NCBI RefSeq assembly: GCF_036417845.1
Contig: NC_089985.1
Coordinates: 31,082,583-31,146,582, forward strand
Length of the DNA: 64,000 nt
Direction: 5' to 3'
Source of the DNA: Apteryx mantelli
Taxonomy: Eukaryota > Chordata > Aves > Apterygiformes > Apterygidae
The notes under the pieces were generated by a model, which saw only the letters and a list, made by a program, of their open reading frames with translations, made no database searches and had not been told where the DNA came from. Each line of letters opens with the position of its first letter. Position 1 is the first letter of the stretch. The translations under genes and the position numbers were made by a program. Shown here one piece after another: positions 1 to 12,394 of the stretch.

Positions 1-3000
1 AGTGTGTCACACATGACATCACCAGCTATAATCAGCAACTGTCTTTAAAAACACAACAACAACAGAAATACCTCTGGACCTTCACTGCAGGTAATGGGAC
101 AAACTCAGGATGACCACGGTTCTTGCTTGTTAGTGGTCCAAGCACACGGACTAAAGCATTTTGATGCACTAAAGCGTGACCGTTTGATCACTAGCAAGCA
201 AGGGAAGCCAAAAGGCAAGAGCCAGCTGTAGCGGCCAGCTTGCCAGGGGCCCCACCAAGTGTGAAGCGAAGAAGCTGTGCTGGCGGCTCTCACCCTCCAG
301 GCTTCACACCAAGGAAGCTGCTCAGTAGGAGCCAAAAGCAGCAGCTAACAGGATGGGAAACTAATAGTGTGTGAAGAATGGCTGTGCCAGAGCCAGGAGG
401 GTGTCGCAAGCACTGTCCTCAACCTGCAGGACAGCCCCAAAGCCACAGGTAAACACATAGATGCACACCATGCAAACTGCACAGGATACATATGCGTCAA
501 TGGTGAGATAAATTAGCCCACAAACTTGCACTTGATGGGCTTTTTGTGCATAGCATTAATATTTACTTTTTACAACCAAATTTAATTAAAAGTCACATGG
601 CAACATAACAAGGCACGATTTTAACAGCTTGCTTTTCACCCAAAAATATTCCCCTTCACTGTTCAGTTTGACAAGCTGATGCGGGAAGGGGGAAAGAAGG
701 CAAATACCTAAGATTGGAAGGGCAACCCAAGAAAGGATCTGTTTTAGGAGAACCTCCATTTACAGGTTAAATTACTTTATATTACAGTAAAATGGCCTTT
801 GACAGTATTATTAAAAAAATTAACATAAAGGAAAAGGCAAACAAATTTAAAAATAAATAAATAAGAGCTTTGTGAGTAGTATGTTTTAATTTATTTCCTG
901 TCCAAAGCCTGGGTGCTAGTAGCTGTGATTCCTGGTCTCTGACAGAAAACTGAACTCTAGGCTAGAGCAATCAAAAATAACCCCAAAAGTAGTCAAAAAT
1001 GTCTTATTTTATTGAATTATTTTCATAAATATAAAAGGCTAAAAACATATGGTAATAAAGATATTTTGTAGAACAAAATTGCATATATTTAGCAACACCT
1101 GGAACCTGGCAAAAAAATGCAGACTCCCATTTTGGTAACTGTTCAAATGCATACTCAGAGATTGAACGTGAGCCCATATTTCAGTTTTGTGAAGATATAA
1201 CTGAAGAACAATAGAGATGACTCCATTTCTCAAGTCAACTTTAACCTAAAATCAAGTATTTCATTAAAGGGATTGCTGTCCAAAAGCTACAGCACCTGGC
1301 TGGCTTGTGAGGCAGGAAACAAGAGACCAAGAACAAAACCAGCTTATCCACTGTCACTGTCCAAACATGCATTAAAAAACAAAATAAAATACATAAAGTA
1401 AAACAAACAACAAAACACAAAGCTTTTAGAACCATTTTAATAATGTAATTAATTTTAGACAGGTAAATTGGATTCTTTGTTAGCCTCACAGTTGTCACCC
1501 CTTTAACATTAGTCCAGTACACTTCCATGATTGCACGCCCTTTCATTTTCGTTGGGTTTGTCTGCGGCACTGCTTGACAACCAAACCCCTATTTTGGAAA
1601 ATTTGTGATGTAAGTTTCCCAAAGCATTGCCATGGAATACCTATATGTTATCCCATCATTACTCATCACAGTGACATCTTGGTATTAATCATTTTGTTTT
1701 TACAGCACTCCAGAATTGCACCCAGTCTCTTTCCACTACAGAGGAAGAGTGGAGGCCCCTGTTCTCAAGAACTTACAGTCTAAAATTAGACGCAATACAA
1801 CAAGTGAGGGTAAGAGCAGAGAAGAATGAGGGTTACAGCAGTAAAGTTAGGCAACTGCTCATTTAAAAGCAAAGCACATCTTGGTACATCAGTTAAAATT
1901 CAGCCTGTTGATTCGCTATTTGGAGGTATTATGGCAGGAACGAGCAAACAAGGAAAGGGTTGACTAAAAGGTGGAGGACACTCTGGTTAAGGAAGTTTTC
2001 TCCCATCTCTCGCGCTCATCCTTCCCGCTGCGTTCCTTGGCAGACACGTCAACCACCGCCCAAGCGCCCGCTCTTCCATTGTGACACCACAGACACGGTG
2101 GCTTGTGGGATCACAATGTTGGGGACGAGGCAGCGGTTACAGGGGAAGCCCTTCCTGGGGCTAGGGCACCCTACGAGGCTGGGAAACAAACAGCTCAGTT
2201 CACTTGACAACATAGCAAAACCCAAACAAGACTTAACGCTGGCAGGACATGAACTCCTCTGAGCAGACCACCCCGAAGCATTCCCAAAGATGCACAGTAC
2301 AATTCCACTCCAGTCTTATTAGGCCACCTCTGCTAGGCAACCCACTTTCGTCAGCTCCTTGACTGGTCTCTTAAGACAGGTTTTGCTGCGTATTTTTAAA
2401 TCTTCTCCAAGAGCGACTGTTGATAGCCAAATGGATCTAAGGTGAAGTTTGAAGAAGTTCCACATACTAAAGGACTGGTCACATAGTGAGAAAATGTGGA
2501 CGAAAGAAGCAACAAAAATTAAAACAACAAACAGACACGCGCAAGATAGATTGGAAAGCTACAGTGGAAGAGTGGGTTCAGTATTAAAGATAAGAAACAG
2601 TTAGGGAGGATCAGATCAAGAACCCTCTAGTCCAGTGTCCTGTCTTGGCATAGGATCCATAAGAAACACACTGGGGTGAAGTTACACAAAATGAGGTTAG
2701 CCAATCCAACAGTTCTCGGGGGACAAAAGGAGGCAAGCCCGTCCTTCCCTCTCGGTCTTGTGCTCCTGCTGATTATCTCATGCCAGTTCCTGTGCTCGTC
2801 AGGCCCCTCTGTGAGCTGATTCAACCACAGTAACCCATCAAAGGGCTAATGCAGCTGGAATAAAATACAATTAAAACAAGATAGTTTCCTGCTGGGTTAG
2901 CGAGAGGAATCAGCTCAGGGACAGGCTGGATGAGTGCCAAAGCTCAAAGAAGGAGTTTGGCCCACATTGGCAGATGCAGGAGAGAGATGCTGAACAGCAG

Positions 3001-6000
3001 CTGGAAGCTGTTTGGGCCACTGAGCCACTCACCAGACCACACACTCGGACCAGGACACCTGTGCCTGGGATGGCATGACATTTTGCAGAAAATGGAAAAG
3101 GTAACTCGGTCCTAGCATCATAAACACTTAAAAGCCAGAAAGCCCATCGGACCATCCTGTCTGAACCTCATGTAATGCTGGCCATAAAATTTCCACCCCA
3201 TTACTCCTGAATTGAGCCCAAAGGTTTGAACATCTTTCAGAAAAGTTTTTGGCCTTGAATCACAGCATCAGCTATGGAGGCTTACCCCTGCCTTCAGACA
3301 GTTTGTTCCAATGGTCAGTCATTTCACTATCAAAAAATAGCATAACTTCATTTTCATTCAAAGTTTCCCAGCCCTGGTCTTTGGAACAGGTTCTGCAATT
3401 TATAGCATTCCAATGCTCTCAATTCACAGAAGAGCTCCCAGCGCCATAAGTAAGAAATTTGTAGCTACTACGTTTCTCATCAGTAAAAACTACTATTGCA
3501 CATTGGCCTAATTTAGTGAAAAGGAGAAATACCAGACTGCCCTTTGTTTAATGGAATCTATCATGGACAATTACTCAATTTTCATACACACGAATGCCAC
3601 AGTTGTTCAAACCAGGTATACAGCTGCACACCTTCGTTATCTGAAAAACGAACTTGAAGGTTAACACCTGAAAGAGCCAAACAAATTTCAGTCCAGACTC
3701 GGGAAGACAACACTTGCATTGCTTGATACATCGTTCACATTAGATCTTCACAAACAAACTCCAGAAATGTTAAAAAAGTACTGTACTTGGCAGAAGATCT
3801 GCCCTGGTGCACAGGCAAATGCTTGAGTAGGGCAGTAGCTATAACAGAGCATGGTTTCACACAACCCAGTCTCAGTGACCCTGGAAGACTGGTTGGGGGA
3901 AGATGCTGACCCTAATATCCAGTCACAACCAGGAAAGAAATAGCAAATACAACTATACAAATACAATTAGAAACACCAAAAATTTTAGATATAACTGGGG
4001 TATCATTATCTGCAGAATGTACCTGAGGAGAACACAACTACTCAGCTAGTATTTGGCCACCACAGGTAACCTGTCACAGCTGAGAGAAGTTGCCAGAGGG
4101 TATCCTACCAGCAACAGCTACCACCTCTGTTCTAGTTTCATGCTACGCATCATGCGCAAGAACTTGTCCCCTTCTCCCACTATCTCCCTGCTTGCCTTTG
4201 TACCATGCTGGCATTGGTTCAGTCGTATTAAACACCAGGAATCTCTAAGAAAACTGCTTCCAGCAATAACACGTGCTTCAAATCCAAGCAAAGACTTTTG
4301 AAAAACATGTATACACTTAATACCCTCCAGTGTTCTCCTATCAACACAGCTTCTGATGGCCAGTCCTACACAGCTGACTTTAATTCACATTCTGTAGTTT
4401 CAGTGCCATTTATTGGAAGGTGGCTACCAGATCAATACAGGAGCACGGTTAAGTGCAGAAATTTCACACATTAGATCTCTTTCAGAACTCTTCCAAAATT
4501 AAAGGGAAGAAAAATTCAAGACCTTCCAAAATTAACAGAGCCAAAATGAAGTAAGCACCAAAACAGCTATAATCAGGCCTCTAAAGGAATCAAGTTGAAG
4601 TTAACTATCTCAACTGCAGAGCAAAAACTTAAGGTCACACCAAATCATATCAGTGTATACTCTATGCAAGGACTTCTTTATTTAGCAACAGGCACATTAG
4701 CATTTTCTTTTTAATGCTGTAGGTTTTCTTCCTCTGGAATTTTGGTCAGACTTAAATCTGTCTGACTATACACGTTAACCTTTTTTTGTTCATGCGCACA
4801 TGCGAGAGAGACTACTTACGTAGAGCAACCCAAAGTGTGAGGGGCAAGAACCATAAGAACCATAAAAGGGCAAGACAAGTATTTAGTCCACACTATAAAT
4901 TAACATCAAAGTTCAGTTGCAAAGGCCAGAACTCAGCACTTTAAAAGGGAAACAAAAATAGCTGAAATCACATTTCCCAAACCCACACACTGAAGAGTAA
5001 ACCAACTGGACTTCTAACACATTATTTATTTTAAGAATAGTTCATTCTCCAAATAAAAGCTCATATGCCAACTTTAATATCACTTGATATGGGATGCTAC
5101 AAGTTGTAAAGAGCAACAAAATGCTACAACAAATTCAAGTTACCATTCAACCTCCCTCCCACAAAAAAAACTCAAATAAGTATCTAACAGCATCTGATGG
5201 GATGAGTCTCTTTGAGATGTTCCTGCTCAGAGCCCACCATAGCTCATCCTTCCTGAGGTACAGTGCAAGTATTTACCAACCAGAAAAGTTACCCCAGTCC
5301 CATGCTGTGCAGATGAAAGAATATTAGAGCTCAGAGCAAATGGGAGCTACCAATCCACCCATTTCTGAAACCAAAAGCTCAAAAGGAAGAGAGATCAGTA
5401 AGCATAAGTAAAACAAATGTCAGACTTATTAGCAAATAGGCCAGTGATGACCACGTAAATCCCCCAGACACAGGACTTGTAAAAGACAGAACGTAAGGAG
5501 TAAATGACAATATCTCCTCATACATTTTAGTTCAGAAGAAACACCTGTAAGAGCACAGCAGAAAGAAAAGGAAGGGAGAAGAAATTCCTATGGCCAGTCA
5601 GGAAACAAGCAAACAGATCCTCTACTTCTCAGCCTGCTCAAGTTTACTTCAGAGCCTCAGGATCTGAGCGGGGCGGCCAGCACAGCCTCGCAGGAAAAAA
5701 CCCACACCTCCAGCTCCCCGCCACCCCCGCTCCTGCTCCCCCTGCCCAAAGGAGCACGAAAAAGCCCCTGGGCACACGCCCGGCTCGCCGCCGGGACACC
5801 GGCTCCCTCCCCGAGCCCGAGAAGCCCCCGGTCCCGCTGCGGGGTGCCCCCGCCCGCGCCACCCGCGCCACCGCCAGCCCAGCGAGGCCCCCGCGGCGGC
5901 GGCGGCGAGGCAGGGAGGGGGCCCGGCCCGAGCCCCGAGCCAGGGCCCGGGGCGGCGGCGTCGAGCACACGAGGAGCCGGCCCGCCGCCGCCGCGGGCCT

Positions 6001-6336
6001 CCCCCGGGCTCGGGCCGCGGCCGCCCCCCGCCTCGCCCCGGCCCCGGCCTCGGCCTCGGCCCCAGCACCGCCCGCTGCCCCGCGCCCCCCCCGGCCCCGG
6101 GTCGCTGCTGCCGCCGCCGCGGGGGGCCAGGCCGCGCCCCCAGCCCAGGCCTCCACCCCCGCCACGGGCCACGGCGGCCCCGTCCCTCCGCCAGGCCCGC
6201 CGGCCCCCCGGCGCCGGCCGCGCCCCGCGCCGCGCAGGCCGCCGCCCGGCCCCCCCCGCGGCGGCGGCCGCCCGGCCCGGCCCGGCCCCCCCGCCCCGCA
6301 CGCTCCGCACCACGAGTCCCCAACACCGCCGCTCAC
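1..6336 (-). other. Gene-poor region, probable intron 1 of the minus-strand (ERI3-like) gene
   Basis: No open frame here exceeds about 110 codons outside the GC-rich right end, and none resembles a protein family I recognise. The left 5.6 kb is AT-rich, with one recognisable CR1 fragment at 3128-3425. The last 0.7 kb (5640-6336) is extremely GC-rich and belongs to the CpG island. A good minus-strand donor at 6336 places this stretch downstream of a first exon, so I infer an intron. If the gene is ERI3, its DEDDh 3'-5' exonuclease exons must lie left of the window, because no exonuclease motif appears among the open frames here. An unspliced or non-coding transcript is the alternative. Confidence 0.4.
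3128..3425 (-). mobile_element. CR1 LINE 3' fragment, antisense to the + strand
   Basis: Read on the + strand, this follows the antisense order of a sauropsid CR1 3' end: a 'gaccatcctgtctgaacctc' block, then 'ggccataaaatttc', then 'ttactcctgaattgagccca', then 'gtttgttccaatggt'. In turtle, crocodilian and bird copies these blocks occur in the same order. The copy is diverged and 5'-truncated, as most CR1 copies are, and has no intact reverse transcriptase. It is a main reason for calling the organism a sauropsid. Confidence 0.65.
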
Positions 6337-6480
6337 CTCCGCGCACTCTGACCCCCGACCCCGCTCTGAGCGGCGGCGCCGCCGGCCAACCGCAGCGCCG
6401 CCTGCCGCCGCCGGGGGCGGGGCTTCCTCCCCGCCGCGCCCCCCCGCGCAGGCGCCCGCCGCCCGCCGCGGCGCGGGTCA
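6337..6480 (-). other. Putative non-coding first exon of the minus-strand gene (ERI3 by synteny)
   Basis: On the minus strand the sequence ends in GTGCGCGGAG|GTGAGC, a strong splice donor whose GT starts at 6336. Upstream within the island are a GC box and a ZNF143-type motif, which usually sits just upstream of TATA-less start sites, so the exon probably starts between about 6400 and 6480. It contains no ATG on the minus strand and would therefore be 5' untranslated. In mammals ERI3, a DEDDh-family 3'-5' exonuclease also called the prion-protein-interacting protein, is the divergent neighbour of RNF220. That is the only basis for the name, and mammalian ERI3 has a coding first exon, so another gene or a lncRNA remains possible. 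Confidence 0.45.
6413..6423 (+). promoter_or_regulatory. GC box (Sp1/KLF site)
   Basis: The sequence GGGGGCGGGGC matches the Sp1/KLF consensus. It lies within about 90 bp of the minus-strand donor and 50 bp from the ZNF143-type motif, so it fits a TATA-less core promoter. Confidence 0.5.
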
Positions 6481-6496
6481 CGCTGGGGCTTGTAGT
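6473..6496 (-). promoter_or_regulatory. ZNF143/SBS-type promoter motif
   Basis: The minus strand reads ACTACAAGCCCCAGCGTGAC followed by CCGC. The ZNF143 long motif has the form ACTACAA(N)TCCCAGN(A/G)TGC with a GC-rich tail, so most core positions are kept. Such sites cluster at CpG promoters just upstream of the start site. Its orientation agrees with minus-strand transcription toward the donor at 6336. Confidence 0.6.
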
Positions 6497-6860
6497 GCGG
6501 CGCCGCCTCCCGCGCCCGGCCCCGCCGCGTGGCCGCGCCTCGACGCCGCCGCCCGCCGCCCCCGGGCCGCGCCCGCACTGCCGGGGCCGGGGGAGCCGCC
6601 CGCCTGCCCGCCGCGGCGCTGCGGCCCCACGGGCCCTCCCTCCGCGGCCCCGAGGCCGCCTCCTCGCCGCCCCGGGGCTCCCCTCGTCCCGCAGGACTCC
6701 CCGCCCCAGCCCCGGGCCGGCCCCGGGGACGGGGCCGCCCCCCTCGCCCCCACGGGACGCCTCCGCCTGGCGGCGGGGACCCCCCGTGGCCCGAGCGCCA
6801 CCCGCTGGGCCCACAGCGGCCACCTGCGGGGGTGAGGCCAGCTCCCCATGGCCCCACAGG

Positions 6861-7230
6861 CCACCCCCTCTGTCCCCAATACCACCCTCGTGTCCCCAGG
6901 CCACCCCCCTGTCCTTGACACCTCCCCTCATGTCCCCCAGGCCACCCCCTCTGTCCCCAATACCACCCTCGTGTCCCCAGGCCACCCCCCTGTCCTTGAC
7001 ACCTCCCCTCATGTCCCCCAAGCCACCCCCTCTGTCCCCAATACCACCCTCGTGTCCCCAGGCCACCCCCCTGTCCTTGGCACCTCCCCTCATGTCCCCC
7101 AGGCCACCCCCTCTGTCCCCAATACCACCCTCGTGTCCCCAGGCCACCCCCCTGTCCTTGACACCTCCCCTCATGTCCCCCAGGCCACCCCCTCTGTCCC
7201 CAATACCACCCCCCCCCCCCGTGTCCCCAT
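6861..7230. repeat. 81-bp tandem repeat (minisatellite), about 4.4 copies
   Basis: The unit beginning CCACCCCCTCTGTCCCCAAT recurs at 6861, 6942, 7023, 7104 and 7185, each exactly 81 bp apart and almost identical. Single differences include Tg versus Gg in the 'cctt(g)acacc' segment, an 'aagcc' versus 'aggcc' change, and a long C-run in the last, partial copy. Because 81 is divisible by 3, every frame free of stops in one unit stays open across all units. This produces long but meaningless ORFs on both strands. Confidence 0.95.
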
Positions 7231-7515
7231 GGCCCACCCTCCTCTGCCCCTGCAGCCCACCTGCTTGTGTCCTCACAGGCCACCTTCCTTTGTCCGCAAG
7301 AGCCACCTGCTTGTGTCCCCAAAGGTCCTCCCCCTCGTGTCTTCTGGAATCGCCCCTTTGTGTCCTCACAGGCCACCCTTGTTTATCCCCATGGCCCATC
7401 CCCTGTGTCCCTAAAAGCTACTCCCCTGTGTCCTCCCTGGTCACCCCCTCCTGTCCCCAAGTGCCACCCCCTTGTGTCCCTCCAGGCTGCCCCTATGTCC
7501 CCAAGGGCCCTTCAT
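7231..7515. repeat. Degenerate extension of the minisatellite
   Basis: After the regular array, words such as TGTCCCCA, CTTGTGTCC and GGCCACC keep recurring at irregular spacing to about 7515. This looks like an older, decayed part of the same array built from a shorter submonomer. No gene is seen. Confidence 0.6.
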
Positions 7516-7599
7516 CGAACCCTCAGCCGCAGGGCACGCTGTCACAGAGCTGGGCACTCCCACAGCTCAGTGGGGACTGGCACTGGTTGTGACACAGTG

Positions 7600-10500
7600 A
7601 GATTGTGAGGGGGACATGCTGCGGGGACGGGTCACAGCCGGTGCTGGTCACCACCAGCCTTTGCTTCCTTTTCTCGAGGCAGGTGTTGAAGCTGGGCACG
7701 GCTCCCCATAACAGGAGCAGGGCCTCCAGCACCATGCAGTGACACCTGGGGACACCGCAATCCCCAGGGCACACCACACCCTGCAGCCGCTCCACGCAGC
7801 CGCGATGAGCAGTAACATGCAGGGGTTTCGAGCCGAGACGGGTGATAAAGCTGTGAAGTGGCCTCCTTGACATCTGGAGGGCTGCGCAGGCGGAGGGCCT
7901 GGCTAGTATGGGGATCACAGCTTTAATTCGCAGTCGGGATTATGATGGCCAAGGGAGGTCAGTGTCTATTTGCCACACAAAGCCTACGGCTCAGCCCAAG
8001 CCATCTCAGGACACTGGAAACTGGCTCACACTAGCTGTAGCAGATTTAACGTAGGTGTTCCTGAGCTGGTCATTTTACATGCATTCCGGTAAGACAGCCA
8101 GAGTTTAAATGCATACTTATAAAATGGGATTCAGTAAAGTTAAAGTGCCAGTGATTCTGGCTTTCAGCAAACTCAACACTCAGCTTTAAATAAAATATCA
8201 CATGTGCATAGAATGAATATCAACTGTTTTGGAGAGACACCACTTCCCCCTGTACTGGGGCAGAGCTGTCTGTGGGGCTAGATGGATTCCCAGGTGAGGA
8301 GAAACTTTCTTCTCTTTCTGAACAGGGATCTTTGCTAGAATAAGGAAAGTGGTATTGTCCCTGAAGGAACATCCGAGGCCCTGCCTCACAGCATGCCTTC
8401 CTCCTATGTCTGCCCCAAGCCAACACCTGCCAAATATCTTGCCAAATCTTTAAAGAAGCACACAAACTAGCTCAGAGGTTCAACTCCATTTTTCCTGTGT
8501 AAATGAAACCAATACCAAATGCTAATGACATGTCCGCATCACTCAGCATTACCAAGCTTATCTTTGTCTAGCCTTCCATGGCTTTTGGGGAAACTTTGTC
8601 CATCTACTCATAGAGCAGAGGCTCACACAAAAGATTTAGGACTCTTTCCAAAGAGTCTGCCCTCACTACCACTGCTGCTGGGCTCATATTGCAGCTTAGC
8701 TTGGTTGCAAACCAGTTCAAGACACTACCTGCACTGATAACTCTTTGTCGGTCCTAATCATCTCTTGGTGCCCAGGAAGGGTCAAAACAATAATCACAGC
8801 TGGCATTGCCCAGTGTTGTCTTCCTCCTTTAAATTTGAATTAATAAAGGTCAGGTCCCTTGAGAAGCCTGGGGCCGTCTTTCCTCCTGCTCACATGGACA
8901 TCAGTCACTGTCGTCCAAGCGCTTCACCTGTACTCATGGAGCTCTCTGATTCTGATACCTACGCCTAGACCTTGCACAGTCTTGCTAGACATCTCTAAGC
9001 CAAGGCATTTCCTCCCACCCATGTGGCTGGCACCCTCACCTGGGACACTCACCTCACCTCTTGCCTCCAAGACTACCCAATTCCCTGGCCCCATCTGTAC
9101 CCCCCAGAAGACACAGCTGATAAAAGTGCTGGCTCGTGACCTTGTGCATGCCATTCCCCACTTTGCCTCCTTCCTTACCCCCACTTCATTAACTCCCGCC
9201 TGCATCTGTAAAACATTTCGAGCCAGCTCCTTTGCGCTCCCCTTAGTGCTCCACCTGTGTGCAAATAGTAAACTTGGGGTCATTGGTTCATGGAAAATAG
9301 AACTGTGAGGGATCTTAGAGGTCACTTCATCTATCCTTTGCCAGCAGACGGGAGCAGTTCTACCTTGTCGTCACCTCGCTGTCCTCTTTCAAATCATCCC
9401 TTAGGCCTTTCCCTGTCTCTGTGCCTAAAAATTTTTGACAAAGATAAGAGCAGGGTGCAGAGATCACTGACTGCTGTTCTACCCAACACAAATTGCTTGT
9501 ACTTTCCTGGCTGCCTGGCCATACCTGCCCGATGCCCCTATCTTATATGTGGGTTTCCAGGCTGAATTTATCTTTTTGCTGTGTTTGTATGCAGCCTCGA
9601 ACTTTGGAGGCCTGAATCACGGAAATGGCATGTTAAGAACTGTAAAAATACCAACAGTAAATCATTTAATAATAGAAAGGGTTCCTTTAAGTCCTCTTAG
9701 ATTTGGCATCTCTCAGCCTCCCACCCACATATGGAAGGATAACATGAAGTTTTACCTCTAAGCTTAGCTGTACTGCTGTGATTTGTCAAGCCTTCGGTGA
9801 CTAATGTATGGTTTTCCCAGGAACGCAGGAGAGCTAATACAGGGCCTTTTCAGTGTGGACTTCCTTGAGCAATCTGTAACTGCCCTCTGCCAGCCCCTCC
9901 TATTCTGGGGTGGAAGCTGGCAGCGACATGCTTGAAATCATACTGCAATCCAAAAGTTTGAAATTTAGGACTCGCAGCCTGCCTGTGACTGTTTCTGTGA
10001 GGATGAGAGAGAGGAGGCCTTTGCATTGCTGACCTCTGGATCTAGTAGTGAAAAATAAAAATTTTCTCAGTCTAGACAGACAGATGTGTCCCCATACATC
10101 TGTTTGTGCAAAATGTGAATGAAGGCAGATGTGTGCAAGTCTCTTTTTTAATCAGCCAGGCCTGTTTCCCAGGCCCATCAGGCAACACAGTGGTCAGGAG
10201 ATTTTGTCCTGCCTGTTCCCTGCCTCCCTCCTGTGGGGAGCCCTTTCCACAGCTGAGCCTCTGCTATATCAGAGACCATGTCCTGGCTTCTGCTCACCTT
10301 AGTGTCCCTGATGAGACCTTTACAATTTGTCCTCTAAAGACTGTGGGACAGCAATGCAGTTAGCTTTGGTGACCGCTTTTTCAAAGAGCTCCTTTTGTCC
10401 AGCACAGCTGTCGCATGCTGGAGAAGGAACCCTAACCGGTTTGGGGACAACCACTTTTTATAAATATTGACACTGTGATAGTGTTAGTGTCTGAGCCTGT

Positions 10501-12394
10501 CTTACTTGAGTATACGTGTCCCAAGTCAACACTGAAGGCCACTGAAAACAGCACCTACGGATTAATCCAGCTCACTCCAGGCTTGTGGAAAATGAACAAG
10601 GGTGATCGACAGATATCCTGTGGCCTGCACAACGCCCAGTCCCTCCCAGTCAGTGTGCGTGGCCTCTATCGCATACTCACTGGGAACAGCTACCACAGTG
10701 AATCCTCAGTAAAAGCTGTAGTGACATTGCCTGCAAAGGTGGCTGGCCAAGAACTCACCCACGGATCTCACCGATATCACAAAGCTACGAAGAAAGCAAG
10801 GATAGAGGTTCCTCCTTGCACCTCTGCCGCTCCAGCGGTGCGCGAGGGCTAGAAAAGACCCAGTGGGAATTCTTCCCTACCCAAGTGGCACAGCATAGCT
10901 AGCTCACAGCTGTGAAATGCAAAGGTGGACAACTACCGTGGGGCCCTGGGCCACAACTCCCAGAAAGTGAGCCATATAGATGGGAGAAAGTGGACGAAAG
11001 CATTGATAGCTGCTGATCAGGGTTGCCTTATTCATTCCCTTCAGCAAGGCCCTTGCTAATCTCGCTATCCCATTGCCTCAGGACCAACAAAATCAGTCTG
11101 AGAGCAAGTGTGTTTCAGGAGCAGGTCTGGTTTCTTAAGTGCTTGTCCTGCTCTAGAGATTTTGGGATGCCTATACGCAGCTCAGAGGAAATAGGGTCCA
11201 GACAAGGGCAGTATCCGGGACTGTTGCAATTCGCCCTGAGGATTGCCCTCGAACACCATGTGGAAACGGTAGCCTAAAGCTTCCACTGCGCCCGCTCCCT
11301 TACAGCCAGATCCCCTGCACTGTAACACACCCGAGGCAGCAGCCTGCACCACAGTTACCTACAAGTTTTATTTGTTTTAAAAACCCGGCAGTTTCCTAAC
11401 AGAGCATCATTGCATTGAGCACAGATGTGCAGCCACCTCCGGGCTGGTGGACAGACAGTGCTTTAAGAGAACACAGCAAACCACTGGGGCAGGTTAAGGC
11501 AAGAAACAGAATAAATCCCACTGCCCCTGTGTGACCGTGCCAGGGAACCTCTGTGTTAATGAAGGGCTGAGCCTGTTTTAGCCAGATATGAAATATCAAG
11601 GCGCTGCCTGTTGCAGTTCAGTCCGGCCAAGGAGGGAGGCTCCTGCAGACCGCCCTGCTCACGGTGCCTCCCTTCCAAGGGTCCACAGAGCCCAGCTCTT
11701 TCTAAAGTAATGGGATTTTACAGGATTACAGCATGAAGCAACATCACCTCATTTTAAAGGCAACTACTTCCGTTCTGTTTAGCTGCTTATGCTGAATGCA
11801 ACTTTTAAATGTCGTATAATACACATGACAAGTAGTCTTGTATCACTATTTTCTGTTTAACAAGTTAATAACGTGCCAACCCAAATCCTTCAGTTACTAA
11901 CGCCACCAGTGGGACTCATTAACCAATGTGAACACATATTTAAGGGAATACTAATATTCACAATATACATTTTTATATTCATGTTGTCGTTCTTCAAATC
12001 ACAGCTCAGTTCATGTATTCTGTTGAAACATTTGCTTGCAGAGGATTTCTCTCTTTCTCTAAACACATATACTATCACTGGCGCATCATTCTTGTGAATG
12101 ATATTAATGACAGCTTGTCATGATGGAAAGCTATTTCTAGCTGTCAATTAAGGGGTGTTTTGAAGGAAAGCAGCTCATTCAAGCCCCATGGGAGCAAGTG
12201 TGTCTCATTGTTTGACAGTGACCCCCTTGATGAATTTGGGAGCAGCAGCAACAGCAGCTCTGTGTGGCCAGGAGGTTTTGCAGCTGCAACACAGGGCTCT
12301 TGAGTGATAAAGGCAGGAGATTTTAAAGGTGCTGAGCTCCTTAGCCTAGGAAAGCCAAAAGAGAATTTCAGATCCTAAAATCAATGCAAATGTA
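7600..12394. other. Intergenic DNA, no gene seen
   Basis: No credible exon was found. The longest open frames (about 150 codons) have no recognisable domains and overlap one another on both strands. A stretch near 9290-9370 ('gggatcttagaggtcact') vaguely resembles the antisense end of a CR1-type repeat, but it is too diverged to call. Confidence 0.5.

Larger units (their letters stand above)
5640..6850. promoter_or_regulatory. CpG island promoter of the minus-strand gene
   Basis: GC content rises abruptly at about 5640 and stays extreme to about 6850, with dense CpG, which is typical of a vertebrate promoter island. It contains a minus-strand splice donor at 6336, a GC box at 6413-6423 and a ZNF143-type site at 6473-6496. 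No TATA box is visible. All frames look long and open only because stop codons are rare at this composition; the translations are runs of Pro, Arg, Gly and Ala. By synteny this is likely the ERI3 promoter, facing away from RNF220. Weak + strand initiation is possible, as at many islands. Confidence 0.7.

Noticed and set aside
1241-1570. 109-codon minus-strand ORF, considered as an ERI3 exon
   Set aside because: No exonuclease motif, no clear acceptor/donor pair, and a hydrophobic AT-rich tail typical of non-coding sequence.
6861-7230. Regularly spaced repeats that might suggest a CRISPR-like array
   Set aside because: Units are tandem with no unique spacers, in vertebrate DNA.
5657-7399. 580-codon minus-strand ORF and the overlapping 230- and 225-codon frames
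   Set aside because: They run through a CpG island and an 81-bp minisatellite. The translation is Gly/Arg/Ala/Pro repeats, all frames are open at once, and a splice donor sits inside.
5844-7592. 582-codon + strand ORF
   Set aside because: Same composition and repeat artefact; Pro-rich low complexity with no domain.
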